Assembly (NCBI GenBank): GCA_035934555.1
Contig: DASYXT010000135.1
Location: 62,001-126,000 of the forward strand
From: DASYXT01 sp035934555
Lineage (GTDB): Bacteria > Verrucomicrobiota > Verrucomicrobiia > Limisphaerales > UBA8199
DNA: 64,000 nucleotides
Direction: 5' to 3'
This document shows, one piece after another, positions 63,601 to 64,000 of the stretch; position 1 is the first letter of the stretch, and the number at the start of each line of letters is the position of its first letter. The translations under genes and the position numbers were made by a program. The notes beneath the pieces were generated by a model. The model did not search any database, was not told where the DNA came from, and saw only the letters and a list, made by a program, of their open reading frames with translations.

Positions 63601-64000
63601 CGACGAATCCAACCGGCGCAACCTTGAAAAGGACTTTTGGCTGTAAGGTCAGCAGCGGAGCCCCGTGAAATTCATCGCAGCCGATGGAAGGAGGCGCGTC
63701 CCAAGGCTGCCCATCGATATCCGTCCCGCCGCCAATACTAAGGCCCAGGCCCAAGCAAGGTGAGGCGCTGGACAAATGAATCCCATCGGCGAGCAGTTGC
63801 GGCGCGGAATTGGTATTGCCGCCACCAGCCGAAATTACGGACGAGCAGCAATGAGAAAGGACTCCACCGCTCCAATCGCGGGATTGGTTGTAGTACAGAA
63901 TGCAGTTGGTGCTGCTGGCGTTGACGGGCCCGCCGCAGGTGTTGCTGACAACTGTGCAGTTCAGAAGAATCCCGCCATAGGTCGCGCCGGCAGAGGTAGT
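60638..64000 (-). CDS. Large secreted Ig/parallel beta-helix/PKD repeat protein (5' end outside window)
   Basis: At least 1120 residues. The frame stays open to the window edge, and upstream codons continue the repeat pattern (Asn-Cys-Ile-Leu-Tyr-Tyr-Asn, then Gln-Leu-Leu-Ala-Asp-Gly-Ile-His-Leu), so the start lies beyond 64000. The sequence is built from repeated units: an Ig-like domain, then Trp-Ser-Thr-Ala-Ala-x-x-x-Gln-Asp-Ala-x-Asp-Ala-Ala, a beta-helix with many Gly-Gly-Gly-Ala-Tyr rungs, then Ser-Pro-Cys-x-Gly-Ala-Gly and Gly-Thr-Asp-Ile-Asp-Gly-Gln-Pro-Trp. A PKD domain (Trp-Ser-Phe-Gly-Asp-Gly) and the C-terminal domain ending Phe-Tyr-Arg-Ile-Arg-Ala-Gln close it. It resembles polymorphic-outer-membrane-type beta-helix proteins. 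It is probably surface-exposed; no enzyme site was seen. Confidence 0.8.
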   Translation of the reverse strand, partial: TTSAGATYGGILLNCTVVSNTCGGPVNASSTNCILYYNQSRDWSGGVLSHCCSSVISAGGGNTNSAPQLLADGIHLSSASPCLGLGLSIGGGTDIDGQPWDAPPSIGCDEFHGAPLLTLQPKVLFKVAPVGFVVASAVYGQDPLACAWYKDGLPLVDDSHLSGTQATNLFATGLSLLDAGSYQLFLTNTYGLTASAALQLVIHCVSAGATNPIAPYLDWSTAAATIQDAIDAAQPGEFVLVSDGVYTNGGRVMAGDLTNRVALNKSVMVQSVNGSPYTFIQGAWDPASTNGPLAVRCAWLTNNAVLSGFTLQGGATRNTGDLFGAESGGGVWASSSNALTANCLIRGNAALVYGGGAYQAGMASCNLSANTAGLGGGAYHCNLTNCTLIGNSAMSGGGANGGILRGCALLGNIASSGGGVEYGTLFNCTVVANSALPIYSPQAYGGGAYLSSLTNCIIYGNVVSPASSSSNYSAGILNWCCTAPSASGTGNISMDPQLAPDGIHLLSTSPCIGAGTAAVLKGTDIDGQPWASPPSIGCDEFSPVPSCTLPLQFSLTGFPTALLISGVPVGQQPLTLSWTLNGSPLNDSSKYGGTHTAAITVNGFAPADDGAYQLVASNGFGSCTSSLAVVVVHCADPNGAAPVAPYSDWSTAATNLQDAVDAAGWGEFVLATNGVYSTGGRVMSGDLTNRVAINGGIFVSSINGPSSATIIGARDPATGTGPLAVRCAWLGQGATVRGFTLRDGATRNTGDYFTLQSGGGAWCGSTNESLVNCVLTNNTATSGGGGAYQGQLWYCVLAGNSANTGGGAYKSFLRSSALFSNTAFSGGGAYGSFLVSCTVTLNSASPGSGGGLDSSWGWNSIIFGNLGGLLGQDNDWDLGSFGHFVSCWTTTSPSDMTTRSPQIVPDNIHIAATSPCRGAGNPAYLSGTDLDGEAWLNPPSIGCAEYYAADFTGPLALGPVTVRGVWSYPSVLRNGVAVAYSSFTGNADRLAWSFGDGAVLTNAYAWVAYHTWTNAGDFNVTFTAYNADNPNGVSTNALVHVALPDPPVLSANSLTGTTFTLTFPMQGGIRYYIDQTTNLAPPIAWETIGSVINDGYPLSTGVVADANATNAIRFYRIRAQ

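Overview
This window reads as a GC-rich chromosome segment from a free-living verrucomicrobium, most like soil Pedosphaera/Limisphaerales-type bacteria. The lineage call is an inference. It rests on several giant secreted mosaic proteins that share a C-terminal domain ending in Phe-Tyr-Arg, SASA-DUF4185 and DUF3863 carbohydrate genes, and a degenerate ketosynthase pair. No rRNA, tRNA, CRISPR array, insertion sequence or prophage gene was recognised.

Layout. 1-19.2 kb is mainly carbohydrate-active or secreted proteins: the 3' end of a secreted protein, an (alpha/alpha)6 glycosidase-like protein, a sialate O-acetylesterase-DUF4185 fusion, a phosphomannose-isomerase-like cupin, a DUF3863 protein, a GH2-like enzyme and a parallel beta-helix/LamG protein. 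An ECF sigma factor with a small zinc-finger partner and a lactonase-type propeller lie among them. 19.4-22 kb holds an FMN reductase divergent from an ArsR-SRPBCC-DUF899-small membrane protein operon whose operator sits inside the core promoter. 22-26.9 kb is a 2-aminoethylphosphonate catabolism locus: a PhnX-like hydrolase divergent from an OPA-family transporter, PhnW and a PbfA-like PLP enzyme. clpB follows (26.9-29.5 kb). 29.8-34.1 kb carries ketosynthase, Cys-less ketosynthase/chain-length-factor-like protein, acyl carrier protein and halogenase-like flavoprotein.

34.2-46.3 kb is one co-directional run on the minus strand for urea use: porin, urtABCDE, ureD, a fused ureAB, ureC, ureF, ureG. 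Most junctions overlap by 1-4 bases. ureE is absent and UreG has His-rich ends. 46.9-51.3 kb encodes a 1489-residue PA14/propeller protein. 51.5-53.2 kb is a response regulator and a soluble REC-histidine kinase whose genes overlap by 50 bases. 53.4-60.5 kb carries an inhibitory-type serpin, a kelch/fn3/LamG/beta-gamma-crystallin mosaic and a LemA-TPM-TPM operon. The window ends inside a large Ig/beta-helix/PKD protein.

Two families of palindromic intergenic repeat were found by eye, two copies each: A at 10.3 and 38.2 kb, B at 32.1 and 58.5 kb. Within each family the copies are in opposite orientation. One A copy lies inside the urease operon. The phosphonate and urea loci together suggest scavenging of organic nitrogen and phosphorus, alongside polysaccharide degradation.
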